In this document: piece after piece, positions 27,401-45,465 of the stretch
Layout: each line of letters begins with the position of its first letter
Numbering within the stretch: position 1 is the stretch's first letter
Origin: Panulirus ornatus
Taxonomy: Eukaryota; Arthropoda; Malacostraca; Decapoda; Palinuridae
DNA length: 64,000 nucleotides
Direction: 5' to 3'
NCBI RefSeq assembly: GCF_036320965.1
Contig: NC_092271.1
Coordinates: forward strand, 435,858 to 499,857
Translations under genes and position numbers: made by a program
Notes under the pieces: generated by a model
Seen by the model: only the letters and a program-made list of their open reading frames with translations
Database searches by the model: none
What the model was told of the DNA's origin: nothing

Positions 27401-27719
27401 TCCCAAACCACTCTTCCCCTTTACCCTTGAGCTTCGTTTCACTCAGAGCCAAAACATCCAGGTTCCTTTCCTCAAACATACTACCTATCTCTCCTTTTTT
27501 CACATCTTGGTTACATCCACACACATTTAGGCACCCCACTCTGAGCCTTCCAGGAGGATGAGCACTCCCCGCGTGACTCCTTCTTCTGTTTCCCATTTTA
27601 GAAAATTAATACAAGGAGTGGAGGATTTCTGGCCCCCCGCTCCCGTCCCCTCTAGTCGCTTTCTACGACACGCGAGGAATACGTGGGAAGTATTCTTTCA
27701 CCCCTATCCCCAGGGATAA
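24401..27719 (-). mobile_element. RTE-like non-LTR retrotransposon, copy B (full length)
   Basis: The only minus-strand copy with both ends. The 3' end is near 24401-24417 with the same terminal UTR as copy A (short form). The 5' leader runs to about 27719, ending on the element strand with the near-palindromic start TATCCCTGGGGATAGGGG. The total of about 3.3 kb is usual for RTE-clade elements. The coding region carries two nonsense codons and one single-base insertion. Confidence 0.93.
24602..27596 (-). pseudogene. RTE endonuclease-RT ORF of copy B, broken by three lesions
   Basis: Starts at the ATG at 27594-27596 (protein begins MGNRRRSHAG), the only complete N-terminus in the window. The endonuclease part is open from 27596 to about 26685. 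Lesion 1: six Ts at 26679-26684 where copy A has five, a frameshift. Lesion 2: a CAG-to-TAG change at 26483-26485, just after GRFL. Lesion 3: a GAA-to-TAA change at 26048-26050, in the GIAVEF motif. After that the frame is open to 24602, with FMDLEKAYDRV, LRQGCVMSPWLF and FADD intact. A 3-bp in-frame deletion near 26245 removes one Arg of an RRR run. So few lesions suggest a fairly recent insertion. Confidence 0.9.
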
Positions 27720-27734
27720 TATACATATATATAT

Positions 27735-27775
<41 letters not shown>

Positions 27776-27800
27776 CACACACACACATATATATACATAT
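27720..27800. repeat. Mixed (TA)n/(AC)n microsatellite
   Basis: TA-rich sequence flanking about 50 bp of AC dinucleotides, directly outside the 5' end of RTE copy B. Confidence 0.95.
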
Positions 27801-27984
27801 GAAAAATGTAAGAAACAATTTAGAAAACTGAAACTTCTAGCTTGAAATGAATGAAAAAAATGAATGTCACATAATGGTTCAACCTCTGGCTATGGAAAAA
27901 AGGAAATGTATAATTCATTTACACAAACGTCAATAGCAGTTCTCATCAATTTAACGACTGTATCATTAAGCTTCAATGTCTAAG

Positions 27985-32150
<4,166 letters not shown>

Positions 32151-32160
32151 AAAGAATATA

Positions 32161-34464
<2,304 letters not shown>

Positions 34465-34496
34465 CGCGGGAGACAGCGACAAAGCAAAATAAATAA

Positions 34497-34564
<68 letters not shown>

Positions 34565-34599
34565 TATTTATTTATTTTGCATTGTCGCTGTCTCCCGCG
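34465..34599. repeat. RTE-tail palindrome around (TA)n
   Basis: The left arm 34465-34500 (CGCGGGAGACAGCGACAAAG, then CAAAATAAATAAATAAATA) is an RTE 3' terminus in plus orientation with no body attached. After (TA)n at 34501-34560, the right arm to 34599 is its inverse with one mismatch (T for A in the CAAAG core) and is the true 3' end of copy F. Confidence 0.9.
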
Positions 34600-35623
34600 T
34601 TAGCGAGGTAGCGCATGGAAACAGACGAAAGAAGGTGGCCCAACCCACTCACATACACATGTATACACATGCACGTCCACACACGCAAATATACATACCT
34701 ATACACCTCAACGTATACATATGTATACCGACACAGACATATACATATAGACACATGTACATATTCATACTGTCTGCCTTTATTCATTCCCATCGTCACC
34801 CTGGCAAACATGAAATAACAACCCATCCCCCCCCTCTTGTACGCGAGGTAGCGCTAGGAAAAGACAATAAAGGCCACATTCGTTCACACTCATTCTCTAG
34901 CTGTCATGTGATAATGCACCGAAACCACAGCTCCCTTTCCACATCCAGGCCCCACAGAACTTTCCATGGTTTACCCCAGGACGCTTCACATGCCCTGGTT
35001 CAATCCATTGACAGCACGTCGACCCCAGTACACCACATCGTTCCAATTCACTCTATTCCTTATACTCCTTTCACCCTCCTGCATGTTCAGGCCCCGATCA
35101 TTCAACATCTTTTTCACTCAATCTTTCCATATCCAATTGGGTCTCCCACTTCTCGTCCCCTCCACCTCTGACACATATATCCTCTTGCTCAGTCTTTCCT
35201 CACTAATTCTTTCCATGTGACCAAACCATTTCAATACACCCTCTTCTGCTCTATCAACCATACTCTTTCTATTACCACACATCTCTCTTACCCTATTATT
35301 ACTTACTCGATCAAACCATCTCACACCACATAGTGTCCTCAAATATCTCATTTCCAGCACATCCACCCCCCTCCGCACAACTCTATTTATAGCCCACGCC
35401 TCGCAACCATATAACATTGTTGGAATCACTATTCTTTCAAAAATACCCATTTTTGCTTTCCGAGATAATGTACTCGACTTCCACACATTCTTTAAGGCTC
35501 CCAGAACTTTCGCCCCCTCCCCCACCGTATGATCCACTTCCGCTTCCATGGTTCCATCCGCTGCCAAAGCCACTCCCAGATATCTAAAACTCTTTACTTC
35601 CTCCAGTTTTTCACCATTCAAGG
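34561..35623 (-). mobile_element. RTE copy F, 5'-truncated, long-form 3' UTR
   Basis: The 3' UTR (34561-35000) is the long form shared with copy C, including, on the plus strand, CTAGGAAAAGACAATAAAGG and CCACATCCAGGCCCCACAG. The coding part reads on the minus strand from NGEKLEEV (near 35620) to GRPNWIWKD, where a TGA near 35118 cuts off the usual DGVKKIL. The 5' truncation point coincides with the first unit of a 54-bp minisatellite. It has more substitutions than A, D or E. Confidence 0.88.
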
Positions 35624-36225
35624 GTACAACAAACACACATACACAAAAACAAGATCATCAACATAAAAGATAGAGAGCTACAACAACTACACATACACGC
35701 AGCCAAGATCGTCAACATGAGAGAGAGAGAGGTACAACAACGACATATGCAGACAACCAAGATCATGAACATGAGGGAGAGAGAGGTACAACAACCACAT
35801 ATACGCGCAAGTAACATCATCAACATGAGAGGGCAGAGGTACAACAACCACACATACACACGAGACCGATCAACATGAGAGATAGAGAGGTACAACAACA
35901 ACACATACACACAACCAAGATCATCAACATGAGAGATAGAGAGGTAAAAAAAACCACACATTCACACAACCAAGATCAACATGAGAGATAGAGTGGTACA
36001 ACAACCACACATACACACAACCAAGATCATCAACATGAGAGATTGAGGGATGCAACAACCACACATACACACAACCAAGATCATGAACATGAGGAGAGAG
36101 AGGTACAACAACCACACATACACACAACCAAGATCATTAACATGAGAGATAGAGAGGTACAACAACCACACATACACATAACCAAGATCATTAACATGAG
36201 AGATAGAGAGGTACAACATCAACAC
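35624..36225. repeat. 54-bp minisatellite, about 11 copies
   Basis: Tandem units containing ACAACCACACATACACACAA, then CCAAGATCATCAACATGAGA and GATAGAGAGGTAC, with a 54-bp period and some shortened units. Because 54 is a multiple of three, it gives open 18-residue periodic frames (for example reading YLSISHV on the minus strand). Not considered coding. Confidence 0.92.
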
Positions 36226-37028
36226 AAAGACAATAGTTCATCTGAGTAATGATATTTCACACATTTTCTATAATCAAAGTTTTGATACATGTATTGTGTT
36301 TGTTTTTCTGTAGGACATTATTGCTAAACTTTTACCAGTTTTTTGGTTTGCTTCAATACGTTTGAAAGACAAGAGTCCGTATCTGTTTTATAAGCAGGAT
36401 CTTATAAGAGAGTAGTTCTCGTGGATCACCTACAGACGTCCCTCCCTACTGCAGTTTTCATGATAATCCTGTGCCATCTTTTGACCTTGAGGACAAGTCA
36501 TGCGAGAGTTAGTCATGACGTATGTACACCTGAGGAGACCTATACACTGCAGAGTTAGTCATGACGTATGTACACCGGAGGAGACCTATACACTGCAGAG
36601 TTAGTCATGACGTATGTACACCTGAGGAGGCCTATACACCGCAGAGTGACAGAACAATTATTCTCCGTCATGGACCACACTGAAGTAGCGGCTGACGATC
36701 ATCGTGATGCGCTTTACATAGCGTGTCTAACTTGTTGAGTAAATGAACAGATTCATCAGAGTTATGTACGAATGTTTGAGTGTATCAGTTAAGGTCTGGC
36801 AGAATAGAGTGACGATGTTTAAAGCGCTCCTGAAGTGTCTGTAGACCTGACGTAAAGACGTTATAGGAAGAAGGAAAAACGGAAGAAGGAGGACAAGTCC
36901 ACAACTTTGCTGTTCGAGGATAAAGAAGACATCATGGCGACCAATCCTCGTGTAGCAGGATTCAGTATAAAAGATTGGGGAAGCAGCAGCTACATGCATA
37001 ACACGGTTCCCAGCTTTGGTGGTAGGAA

Positions 37029-37029
<1 letters not shown>
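36226..37029. other. Unique stretch with three 46-bp repeats
   Basis: 36506-36643 carries three near-identical 46-bp units (GAGTTAGTCATGACGTATGT, then ACACCTGAGGAGACC), each containing TGACGTA, which resembles a CRE/ATF half-site. A TATAAAAG motif lies near 36967 with no gene visible downstream. Nothing else is recognised. Confidence 0.7.

Positions 37030-37070
<41 letters not shown>
37030..37070. repeat. (AC)n microsatellite
   Basis: About 40 bp of uninterrupted AC dinucleotides. Confidence 0.97.
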
Positions 37071-37072
<2 letters not shown>

Positions 37073-37689
37073 CACAAGAGCAGTAGCCAAAATGATACCT
37101 GTTGAACAGGAACAAGGCAGCAGCAACACGGAGGAGGGAGTAGGATGATCATAGAGAGGTCGTGCCTGGAGGATTAATGAGGTAGACCTTTGATTGTACA
37201 CCTGCCAATAGAGAGTTGAGGGAGCCCAGGTGAGTCAGCCATAATGGAGAAAATAAAACCCCTCTACAACTGACCCTGTTCCTTACAGGAAAAATAATAA
37301 TGGCACCTTATACCACATTTAGGAAGCTGATTTTGTAGGGTTCATTCTATGTGTTTACTTAATTAATAGTGTTGAAGATATGGTTATTCTCAATACTGTT
37401 ATGTTATTGAGTTGCTGTAATTGAGCAGAGGGGACCGGATAACACTGAGAAAGAAATACTGTAAAAAATGCATTTTATCTCCATTAAGTTAACCAGATTA
37501 AAGCTTTCCCATTACGAGTTCCTGCAGGATTTCGCATGAAGAGAGATGATGTGTTCAGCGCGAGGGAGACATAAAAACAATAATCAGACTGGGGAAGAAA
37601 GTGGATATGAGCTGAAGTGGGTTAAGTGGAATTGCCAGAATAAGAGTAAATGGAATCTATCGTTCAATAGGAAACATTTATGGAGAGAA
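37071..37689. other. Unique intergenic stretch, nothing recognised
   Basis: Non-repetitive AT-rich DNA with no gene or motif that I can support. Confidence 0.5.
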
Positions 37690-38440
37690 GAAAGAGAACA
37701 GAATTCTGGAGTCCACCTAATGATGAGCCCAGAGCGATCACCATAGGGAATAATGAACTCCTCACATATGGATGGTGGGGGAATGGAAGTCCTCGCGTTC
37801 TCCATCATCAGTTATGTAAAGCAAATTATCACCCACCTCAGCCATATTCCTGGGACCACTGTCTTAATGCTCTGGATATACTTTTCGTCTCTTACCCTTC
37901 CTACTGTGCCTACACTAGCTGGCCCCAGTTGGTTCATCTAACCAAACCCTCGTAGATGTTTCTATTCCAATGCCAGCTTCCCCTCTATCAGCCCTTTCCA
38001 AACGTTGACATTGGCATCTCAGTAAAGCTGACTAGAATAAGTGTCTTACGTCTGTCATGTGGTAATGCTTCTGTATCCGCCGAACGCATAGCAAAGGTTG
38101 TTCTTGCATGGGAACGGAAGTATTTATTTCCCCTTCCTCCAAGACGACCACTTTTTCCGCTCATAGTTCAACCGTTCCTGCTCCAAGGCCATTCAGACAA
38201 GGGATCAGGCATATCAGGCCTGGAAAAACTCTCATTCCTCCTACTCTCATTCATCAGTTATCACTGCCCGTAATCCTTGCAAGCACGTTATCCGTGAGGT
38301 AAAGTGTTCCTTCATTCAAACGAAGTGTGATAACCTCTTAGTTTTGGTAGCTGCTTCTTTCCCAACACCTCGAAGCATTGGACTTTTCTACTTTCTCAAG
38401 GCTTTCCCACATTTTAAAAGACAGGTATTTCACTTCTTCT
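37690..38440 (+). pseudogene. Jockey-like LINE remnant (linker between endonuclease and RT)
   Basis: Translating across frames gives SKAIQTRDQAYQAWKN, then HSSVITARNPCKHVIREVKCSF and IQTKCDNL at about 38175-38340. Upstream, GNASVSAERIAKVV lies near 38060 and NALDILFVSYPSYCAY near 37868. The order and spacing fit the end of the endonuclease and the following linker of jockey-type retrotransposons that I associate with decapods. A stop precedes FNRSCS and at least two frameshifts are needed. The identification is from memory and motif order. The RT core itself is absent or unrecognisable. Confidence 0.55.
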
Positions 38441-38997
38441 AAAATTCGTAAATACTTTCCCTGTCTCTTTTCCTCTTTCATTGACTTTTATTTGTTTCAT
38501 TCAAGGCCCGGTCTTGATGTGCATTTTTGTCTGTGACTGGAAAAACTCCAATGTAAAAAACAAATAAATGAAAATCATAGTGACACCATCAACTACCAAA
38601 ATGAAAATCATAGTGACACCATCAACTACCAAATTATGGACTGGAAGGGACGCTATGCATCAGATTGAGAACAGAGAGACACAGAAGAACTGAAGAAAAG
38701 CAAGTATAGGAAACAAAGATTTACGCTGTGCCACGTAAATGTTCTGGAGATGTCGATGGCTGGCCACAGATAAAGTTTCGTGTAAATCTCTGAGAGATAA
38801 GGACCAGAGGAAAGCCTCACATGATAGATAATGGATCACCAGCTGACAGTTCATCGTTCAAGCTGTGCTGGTAATTAGACACAAGAGAAAGTGACTGAAA
38901 ATTTGAGGAAGTGAGACATGAAATTTTCTGAGACTTTAGAGACAGCAGAAGTGAGAGAGATGGAGATATACCTGGAAGGATGAAAATGCTCTCTTTT
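38441..38997. other. Unique stretch
   Basis: Contains one direct duplication of about 31 bp (AAATGAAAATCATAGTGACA and following, near 38570-38635). No gene seen. Confidence 0.55.
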
Positions 38998-39364
38998 CTC
39001 AGTGATGGGCTGCACTAAGGCTCAGTAATGGGCTGCACTAACGCTCAGTGATGGGCTGCATTAAGGCTCAGTGATGGGCTTCACCAAGACTCTGTGATGG
39101 GCTGCACTAAGGCTCAGTGATGGGCTGCACTAAGGCTCAGTGATGGGCTGCATTAAGGCTCAGTGATGGGCTTCACTAAGACTCTGTGATGGGCTGCACT
39201 AAGGCTCAGTGATGGGCTGCATTAAGGCTCAGTGATGGGCTGCACTAAGGCTCAGTGATGGGCTGCACTAAGGCTCAGTGATGGGCTGCACTAAGGCTCA
39301 GTGATGGGCTGCATTAAGGCTCAGTGATGGGCTGCATTAAGGCTCAGTGATGGGCTTCACCAAG
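38998..39364. repeat. 23-bp minisatellite, about 16 copies
   Basis: Tandem 23-bp units of the form GCTCAGTGATGGGCTGCACT plus AAG. Variants have ATTAAG or TTCACCAAGACT, and these variants recur in blocks, suggesting multi-unit duplications. Confidence 0.95.
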
Positions 39365-39477
39365 ACAGGAAAAGGTTGGAGAGAAAGTAAGCAAGAAAGA
39401 ATCGGAGTTCTATTGGATGTAAACTTCCTGAGGATTCGAGGAGGTATGCCATCTGGGTCATACGCTTTGACTTGAAA

Positions 39478-40038
39478 CTGGGAAAATACACGTGAAAACC
39501 TTGCACGAGGAAAGTACACGTGAAAACCTTGCACTAGGAAAGTGCACGTGAAAACCTTGCACGAGGAAAGTACACGTGAAAACCTTGCACTAGGAAAGTG
39601 CACGTGAAAACCTTGCACGAGGAAAGTACACGTGAAAACCTTGCACTAGGAAAGTGCACGTGAAAACCTTGCACGAGGAAAGTACACGTGAAAACCTTGC
39701 ACGAGGAAAGTACACGTGAAAACCTTGCACGAGAAAAGTACACGTGAAAACCTTGCACGAGGAAAGTACACGTGAAAACCTTGCACGAGGAAAGTGCACG
39801 TGAAAACCTTGCACGAGAAAAGTACACGTGAAAACTTTGCATGAGGAAAGTGCACGTGAAAACCTTGCACTAGGAAAGTGCACGTGAAAACTTTGCACGG
39901 GGAAAGTACACGTGAAAACTTTGCATGAGGAAAGTGCACGTGAAAACCTTGCACTAGGAAAGTGCACGTGAAAACTTTGCACGGGGAAAGTACACGTGAA
40001 AACTTTGCATGAGGAAAGTTTAAGTGAGAACCTTGCAC
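39478..40038. repeat. 28-bp minisatellite, 20 units, nearly all with an E-box
   Basis: Tandem 28-bp units of the form GAGGAAAGTACACGTGAAAA plus CCTTGCAC. Nineteen of the 20 units keep CACGTG. Two unit types alternate in the first part (GAGGAAAGTAC and TAGGAAAGTGC). Near the right end a three-unit block is repeated. The last unit has lost the palindrome. The 28-aa periodic frames on the minus strand arise because three units make 84 bp. Confidence 0.95.
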
Positions 40039-41245
40039 GAGGAAAGTACAGGAAAGAGCGTGGGTCCAGAGGTAGTGGATGGAGATGTAGAATAATACAA
40101 ATTAGAGTTTGGGAAGTATTGGTTACCAAAATGGAACGGCATAATCAGTTGGGCGGGTTAGTTACGACTGGTGAGGTCTGTGTAGAAGACGAGAGGTTGA
40201 ACAACAGAAGTTATCTAAGATCCTTCTGGTTAAGGAAGTGAACGAGATATAAGTAGAAGAAGAAAAGACTTTCAATATATTGAAGGTGCATTTGACTTTG
40301 CAGTGACTAAGCAGTCATTGTCACTGACACGACAGGTATCAGAACAAGGTGATTAAACCATTATTGAGGGGAGACAGCTCTGATAGAAGAAGGGATATAG
40401 GACCAAGATAAACTTCGCTATATGGTCAGCGCAGCTGGAGGAGTCCCACTCAGCGACGCAGTAATATTCTAAGGATAGTTAACATATGAGAAGATATGAT
40501 TGCTAAGGTCTCTCAGAGTGCCACAGTTGTGGTTCGGGGGAGGTTACGGGTTGAGCATTTCCTATTAGATGTTAGAGAGACAACGTTGTTGCCGGAGGAC
40601 CCAAAAGGGGCAGAAATGGTATAACTTTATTAAGAGTTTGAAAAGAGCGGTCAAGTGTGTTGGAGGAATGGCTATAACAATCGGGAACTTGGGTACCAAA
40701 TTATTTGTTTCGCACACTTAGGAAAAGTGAGAAGAATGGGCTTAATTCCACCAGAATCATTCTGGGTAGATCCGAGACAATCTTTGTGGTGTGCTTTCAA
40801 ATCCTCAGCATTGGCAGTATCAACACGTGGATGTGAAGTTATACAAAGCAAAGAAATTTAGAGCCACATGGTTTCATAGCTGCAAGATTCATGATTTATG
40901 AGGCTAACAATGTGAGTTTTCGTACTACAGTAATCACGAATGTCACCATGGAGTAGAAATAATGGTAGACGTTACAGTTAGAGATCTACCAGTGCAGAGG
41001 AGAAGCAGCCGAGTGAATGGGTATGAGAGAGAAAATCATGGGAAAGAAGTAGGAAGATAGTGCTCTATAGAGAGGATGTTGCATATGACCCACAAATGTT
41101 GTAGAAATTAAGAATAGAAGAACTAAGTCCAGGATCACATTCAACACAGATGCATCGAGTCCCAAATGTTTCATGACAGTCGAAGGTTCTGGGAACCAGC
41201 CAGCCTTCCTCGACCGCTGTCGCCAGTACGATTCGATACTTAAGA
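40039..41245. other. Unique stretch, no gene recognised
   Basis: Mixed-composition, non-repetitive sequence. The longest open frames are 60-80 codons with no recognisable motif. Confidence 0.55.
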
Positions 41246-41712
41246 TCTAATAGATTGTTGTAGTACCATAATTTGATAGATGGTTGTATCACTATAATCT
41301 GATAGATGGTTGTAGTACCATACTTTGATAGATGGTTGTATCACCATGATATGATAGATGGTTGTATCACCATAATCTGATAGATGGTTGTAGTACCATA
41401 CTTTGATAGATGGTTGTATCACCATAATATGATAGATGGTTGTATCACCATAATCTGATAGATGGTTGTAGTACCCTAATCTAACAGATAGTTATAGTAC
41501 CATAATCTAATAGACTGTTGTGACACCATAATCTAACAGTTGGTTGTAGTACGATCATTTTATTGGTGGTTGAAGTACCATGATTTGATAGATCTTTGTA
41601 GTATCATGATTTAATAGATCGTTGCGGTACCATAATTGAATAGATGGTTGTAGTACCATTATCAAATAGATGGTTGTAGTACCATAATTTGATAGATGGT
41701 TGTAGTATCATA
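41246..41712. repeat. 26-bp minisatellite, about 18 copies
   Basis: Tandem 26-bp units of the form GATAGATGGTTGTAGTACCA plus TAATTT, with a sub-type in which GTAGTACC is replaced by GTATCACC. The sub-types alternate in the left half and the right half is more diverged. Confidence 0.93.
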
Positions 41713-41879
41713 TTTTTTCGCTCTATATTGCTAGGAAAATCAAAAGTTGGGAGAATAAACAGTTGTATGAGTTATGCTTCGTCTCGTGTTATGTATGACA
41801 TACAGAGATTGTGAGTCTGTGGACTTAATGCTACGTGTAGTTGAAGCAGAGACAAGACAGTAACGTGCGTCAAGGAGGG

Positions 41880-42730
41880 TCCCTTGACCCAGGATGTAGC
41901 CTCTCCCTGCCCCATCCCTCTCAACACACAGACTATACACACCACCACATCTCTGACAATGTCATTTCTTACACCATCATCCTACTCGATGACATATATA
42001 GTCCGGCAATATTGCCCATCTCATTCAAACTGTTCTTTTTCGCTGCATTCAGGGGTCAAGACACAACACCCTGTATTGTTTCGGGTCAAGAAACAACATC
42101 CTGTATTGTTCCAGACTATCATGCCTGCAGGGAATTCCACCTTCGCCCTAACAAGCACAGACTTCTCCCTCCACACACTCCGTGTCCCAAACTTCCACGC
42201 TGGAAATTAATGTAATTCTCACCATCTCATCAGCTGCTAAGTCCACGCTTAGGTGCCTCAAGCACTCACTCCCTCCAGATCCTCCCGTTTAAAGCCACTC
42301 AAATCATCCAGTCTCACACCTGTAGTGTATCTCAGTACCTTTCTTCAACCATATGAACTTTCAGCTTATTTCTTACACTCTGCCAGACTCTGTCACCAGC
42401 CTATACAGTTTCTCACTGTATCGTCCACAAACAACACCTGATTTACCCACCTTCTCTACTGTTCCTTCCCAGTACACTGCAGACTTCCTCCATGTTCTAC
42501 TGCCCTCGCCCTCACCTTCCTCAGTGACCGGTCCACATACAGATCAAACGCTCATGGTGATGTCCACATCCCTCACACTGGACAGATATCTTCATCAAGA
42601 CCCTTGAACATTCCTATATCAACACGTACTTCCGATACAAACTTTTTAATACATTTCTTCATTTGACTCATAAATCCGCAATGTTTTCATAAACTTTCTC
42701 CAGATTCAAATTTGCCTGTTACATTTAAAG
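41880..42730 (-). pseudogene. Highly diverged RTE-like RT remnant
   Basis: On the plus strand, 42350-42420 (CTCTGTCACCAGCCTATACA, then GTTTCTCAC) and 42535-42570 (CATACAGATCAAACGCTCAT) align in order with the minus-strand RTE copies (their CAGTCACCAGCTTCTGCAG and CATAAACAAATTAAACAACC). This places the FADD-neighbouring region at about 42360-42560. All frames are broken. It is much older than the other RTE copies. The part left of 42240 is only weakly similar. Confidence 0.5.
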
Positions 42731-42741
42731 CATGCCACACC

Positions 42742-45465
42742 GATGCATATGCCAAGCAATCTACCGTACAACTACTGCATGTGCCAAGCAATCTACCATA
42801 CAACTACTTCACGTCCTAAGCAATCTACCGTACAACTACTGCATGTCCCAAGCAATCTACCGTACAACTACTGCATGTGCTAAGCAATCTACCATACAAC
42901 TACTTCACGTCCTACGTAATCTACTGTACAACTACTGCATGTGCCAAGCAATCTACCGTACAACTACTGCATGTGCCAAGCAATCTACCATACAACTACT
43001 TCATGTCCTAAGCAATCTACCGTACAACTACTGCATGTGCCAAGTAATCTGCCATACAACTACTGCATGTGCCAAGCAATCTACCATACAACTACTTCAT
43101 GTCCTAAGCAATCTACCGTACAACTACTGCATGTGCCAAGTAATCTGCCATACAACTACTGCATGTGCCAAGTAATCTACCATACAACTACTGCATGTGC
43201 CAAGTAATCTACCATACAACTACTGCATGTGCCAAGTAATCTACCATACATCTACTTCACGTCCTAAGCAATCTACCGTACAACTACTGCATATGCCAAG
43301 TAATCTACCGTACAACTACTGCATGTGCTAAGTAATCTACCATACAACTACTGCATGTGCCAAGTAATCTACCATACAACTACTGCATGTGCCAAGTAAT
43401 CTACCATACAACTACTGCATGTGCCAAGTAATCTACCGTACAACAACTGCATGTGCCAAGTAATCTACCGTACAACTACTGCATATGCCAAGTAATCTAC
43501 CGTACAACTACTGCATGTGCCAAGTAATCTACCGCACAACTACTGCATGTGCCAAGTAATCTACCATACAACTACTACATGTACCAAGTAATCTACCATA
43601 CAACTACTGCATGTGCCAAGTGATCTACCGTACAACTACTGCATGTGCCAAGCAATCTACCATACAACTACTGCATGTGCCAAGTAATCTACCAGACAAC
43701 TACTACATGTCCCAAGTAATCTACCGTACAACTACTTCACGTCCCAAGCAATCTACCGTACAACTACTACATGTACCAAGTAATCTACCATACAACTACT
43801 TCACGTCCCAAGTAATCTACCATACAACTACTGCATGTGCCATGTAATCTACCGTACAACTACTGCATGTGCCAAGTAATCTACCATACAACTACTGCAT
43901 GTGCCAAGTAATCTACCGTACAACTACTGCATGTGCCAAGTAATCTACCATACAACTACTGCATGTGCCAAGTAATCTACCATACAACTACTGCATGTGC
44001 CAAGTAATCTACCATACAACTACTGCATGTACCAAGTAATCTACCATACAACTACTGCATGTGCCAAGTAATCTACCATACAACTACTGCATGTGCCAAG
44101 TAATCTACCGTACAACTACTGCATGTACCAAGTAATCTACCATACAACTACTGCATGTCCCAAGTAATCTACCATACAACTACTGCATGTGCCAAGTAAT
44201 CTACCGTACAACTACTGCATGTACCAAGTAATCTACCGTACAACTACTGCATGTACCAAGTAATCTACCATACAACTACTGCATGTACCAAGTAATCTAC
44301 CATACAACTACTGCATGTGCCAAGTAATCTACCATACAACTACTGCATGTGCCAAGCAATCTACCATACAACTACTGCATGTGCCAAGTAATCTACCGTA
44401 CAACAACTGCATGTCCCAAGTAATCTACCGTACAACTACTTCACGTCCCAAGCAATCTACCGTACAACTACTTCACCTCCCAAGCAATCTACCGTACAAC
44501 TACTGCATGTACCAAGCAATCTACCATACAACTACTGCATGTACCAAGTAATCTACCATACAACTACTGCATGTGCCAAGTAATCTACCATACAACTACT
44601 GCATGTGCCAAGTAATCTACCGTACAACTACTGCATGTACCAAGTAATCTACCATACAACTACTGCATGTACCAAGTAATCTACCATACAACTACTGCAT
44701 GTGCCAAGTAATCTACCGTACAACTACTGCATGTACCAAGTAATCTACCGTACAACTACTGCATGTACCAAGTAATCTACCATACAACTACTGCATGTAC
44801 CAAGTAATCTACCATACAACTACTGCATGTGCCAAGTAATCTACCGTACAACTACTGCATGTACCAAGTAATCTACCATACAACTACTGCATGTCCCAAG
44901 TAATCTACCATACAACTACTGCATGTGCCAAGTAATCTACCATACAACTACTGCATGTGCCAAGTAATCTACCGTACAACTACTGCATGTACCAAGTAAT
45001 CTACCATGCAACTACTGCATGTGCCAAGTAATCTACCGTACAACTACTGCATGTACCAAGCAATCTACCGTACAACTACTGCATGTACCAAGTAATCTAC
45101 CATACAACTACTGCATGTGCCAAGTAATCTACCGTACAACTACTGCATGTACCAAGTAATCTACCATACAACTACTGCATGTGCCAAGCAATCTACCATA
45201 CAACTACTGCATGTGCCAAGCAATCTACCGTACGACAACTGCATGTGCCAAGTAATCTACCGTACAACAACTGCATGTGCCAAGTAATCTACCATACAAC
45301 TACTGCATGTGCCAAGTAATCTACCGTACAACAACTGCATGTGCCAAGTAATCTACCAGACAACTACTACATGTCCCAAGTAATCTACCGTACAACTACT
45401 GCATGTACCAAGTAATCTACCGTACAACTACTGCATGTGCCAAGCAATCTACCGTACAAGTACTT
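42742..45465. repeat. 32-bp satellite array, about 85 monomers
   Basis: Continuous 32-bp units of the form AAGTAATCTACCATACAACT plus ACTGCATGTGCC. Variants at a few positions (ACCATA/ACCGTA, GTGCC/GTACC/GTCCC, GCAATC/GTAATC) recur in blocks, a sign of local multi-monomer duplication. The left end is the most diverged (TTCACGTCCTAAG variants). It shares its core with the 31-bp array at 46427-47390. Confidence 0.97.

Noticed and set aside
35611..36225. Cys/Val/Leu-rich minus frames that look like membrane segments
   Set aside because: Translation of the 54-bp minisatellite (18-codon period), not a membrane protein.
36967..36974. TATAAAAG as a host gene promoter
   Set aside because: No open frame, initiator context or transcript evidence follows it; an (AC)n tract lies 60 bp downstream.
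39590..40129. 179-codon minus frame with repeats reading CKVFTCTF
   Set aside because: It arises from three 28-bp units making 84 bp without a stop. All three frames of the unit appear in turn.
42742..45465. Regular 32-bp repeats resembling a CRISPR array
   Set aside because: Units are contiguous with no unique spacers, and the rest of the window is plainly eukaryotic.
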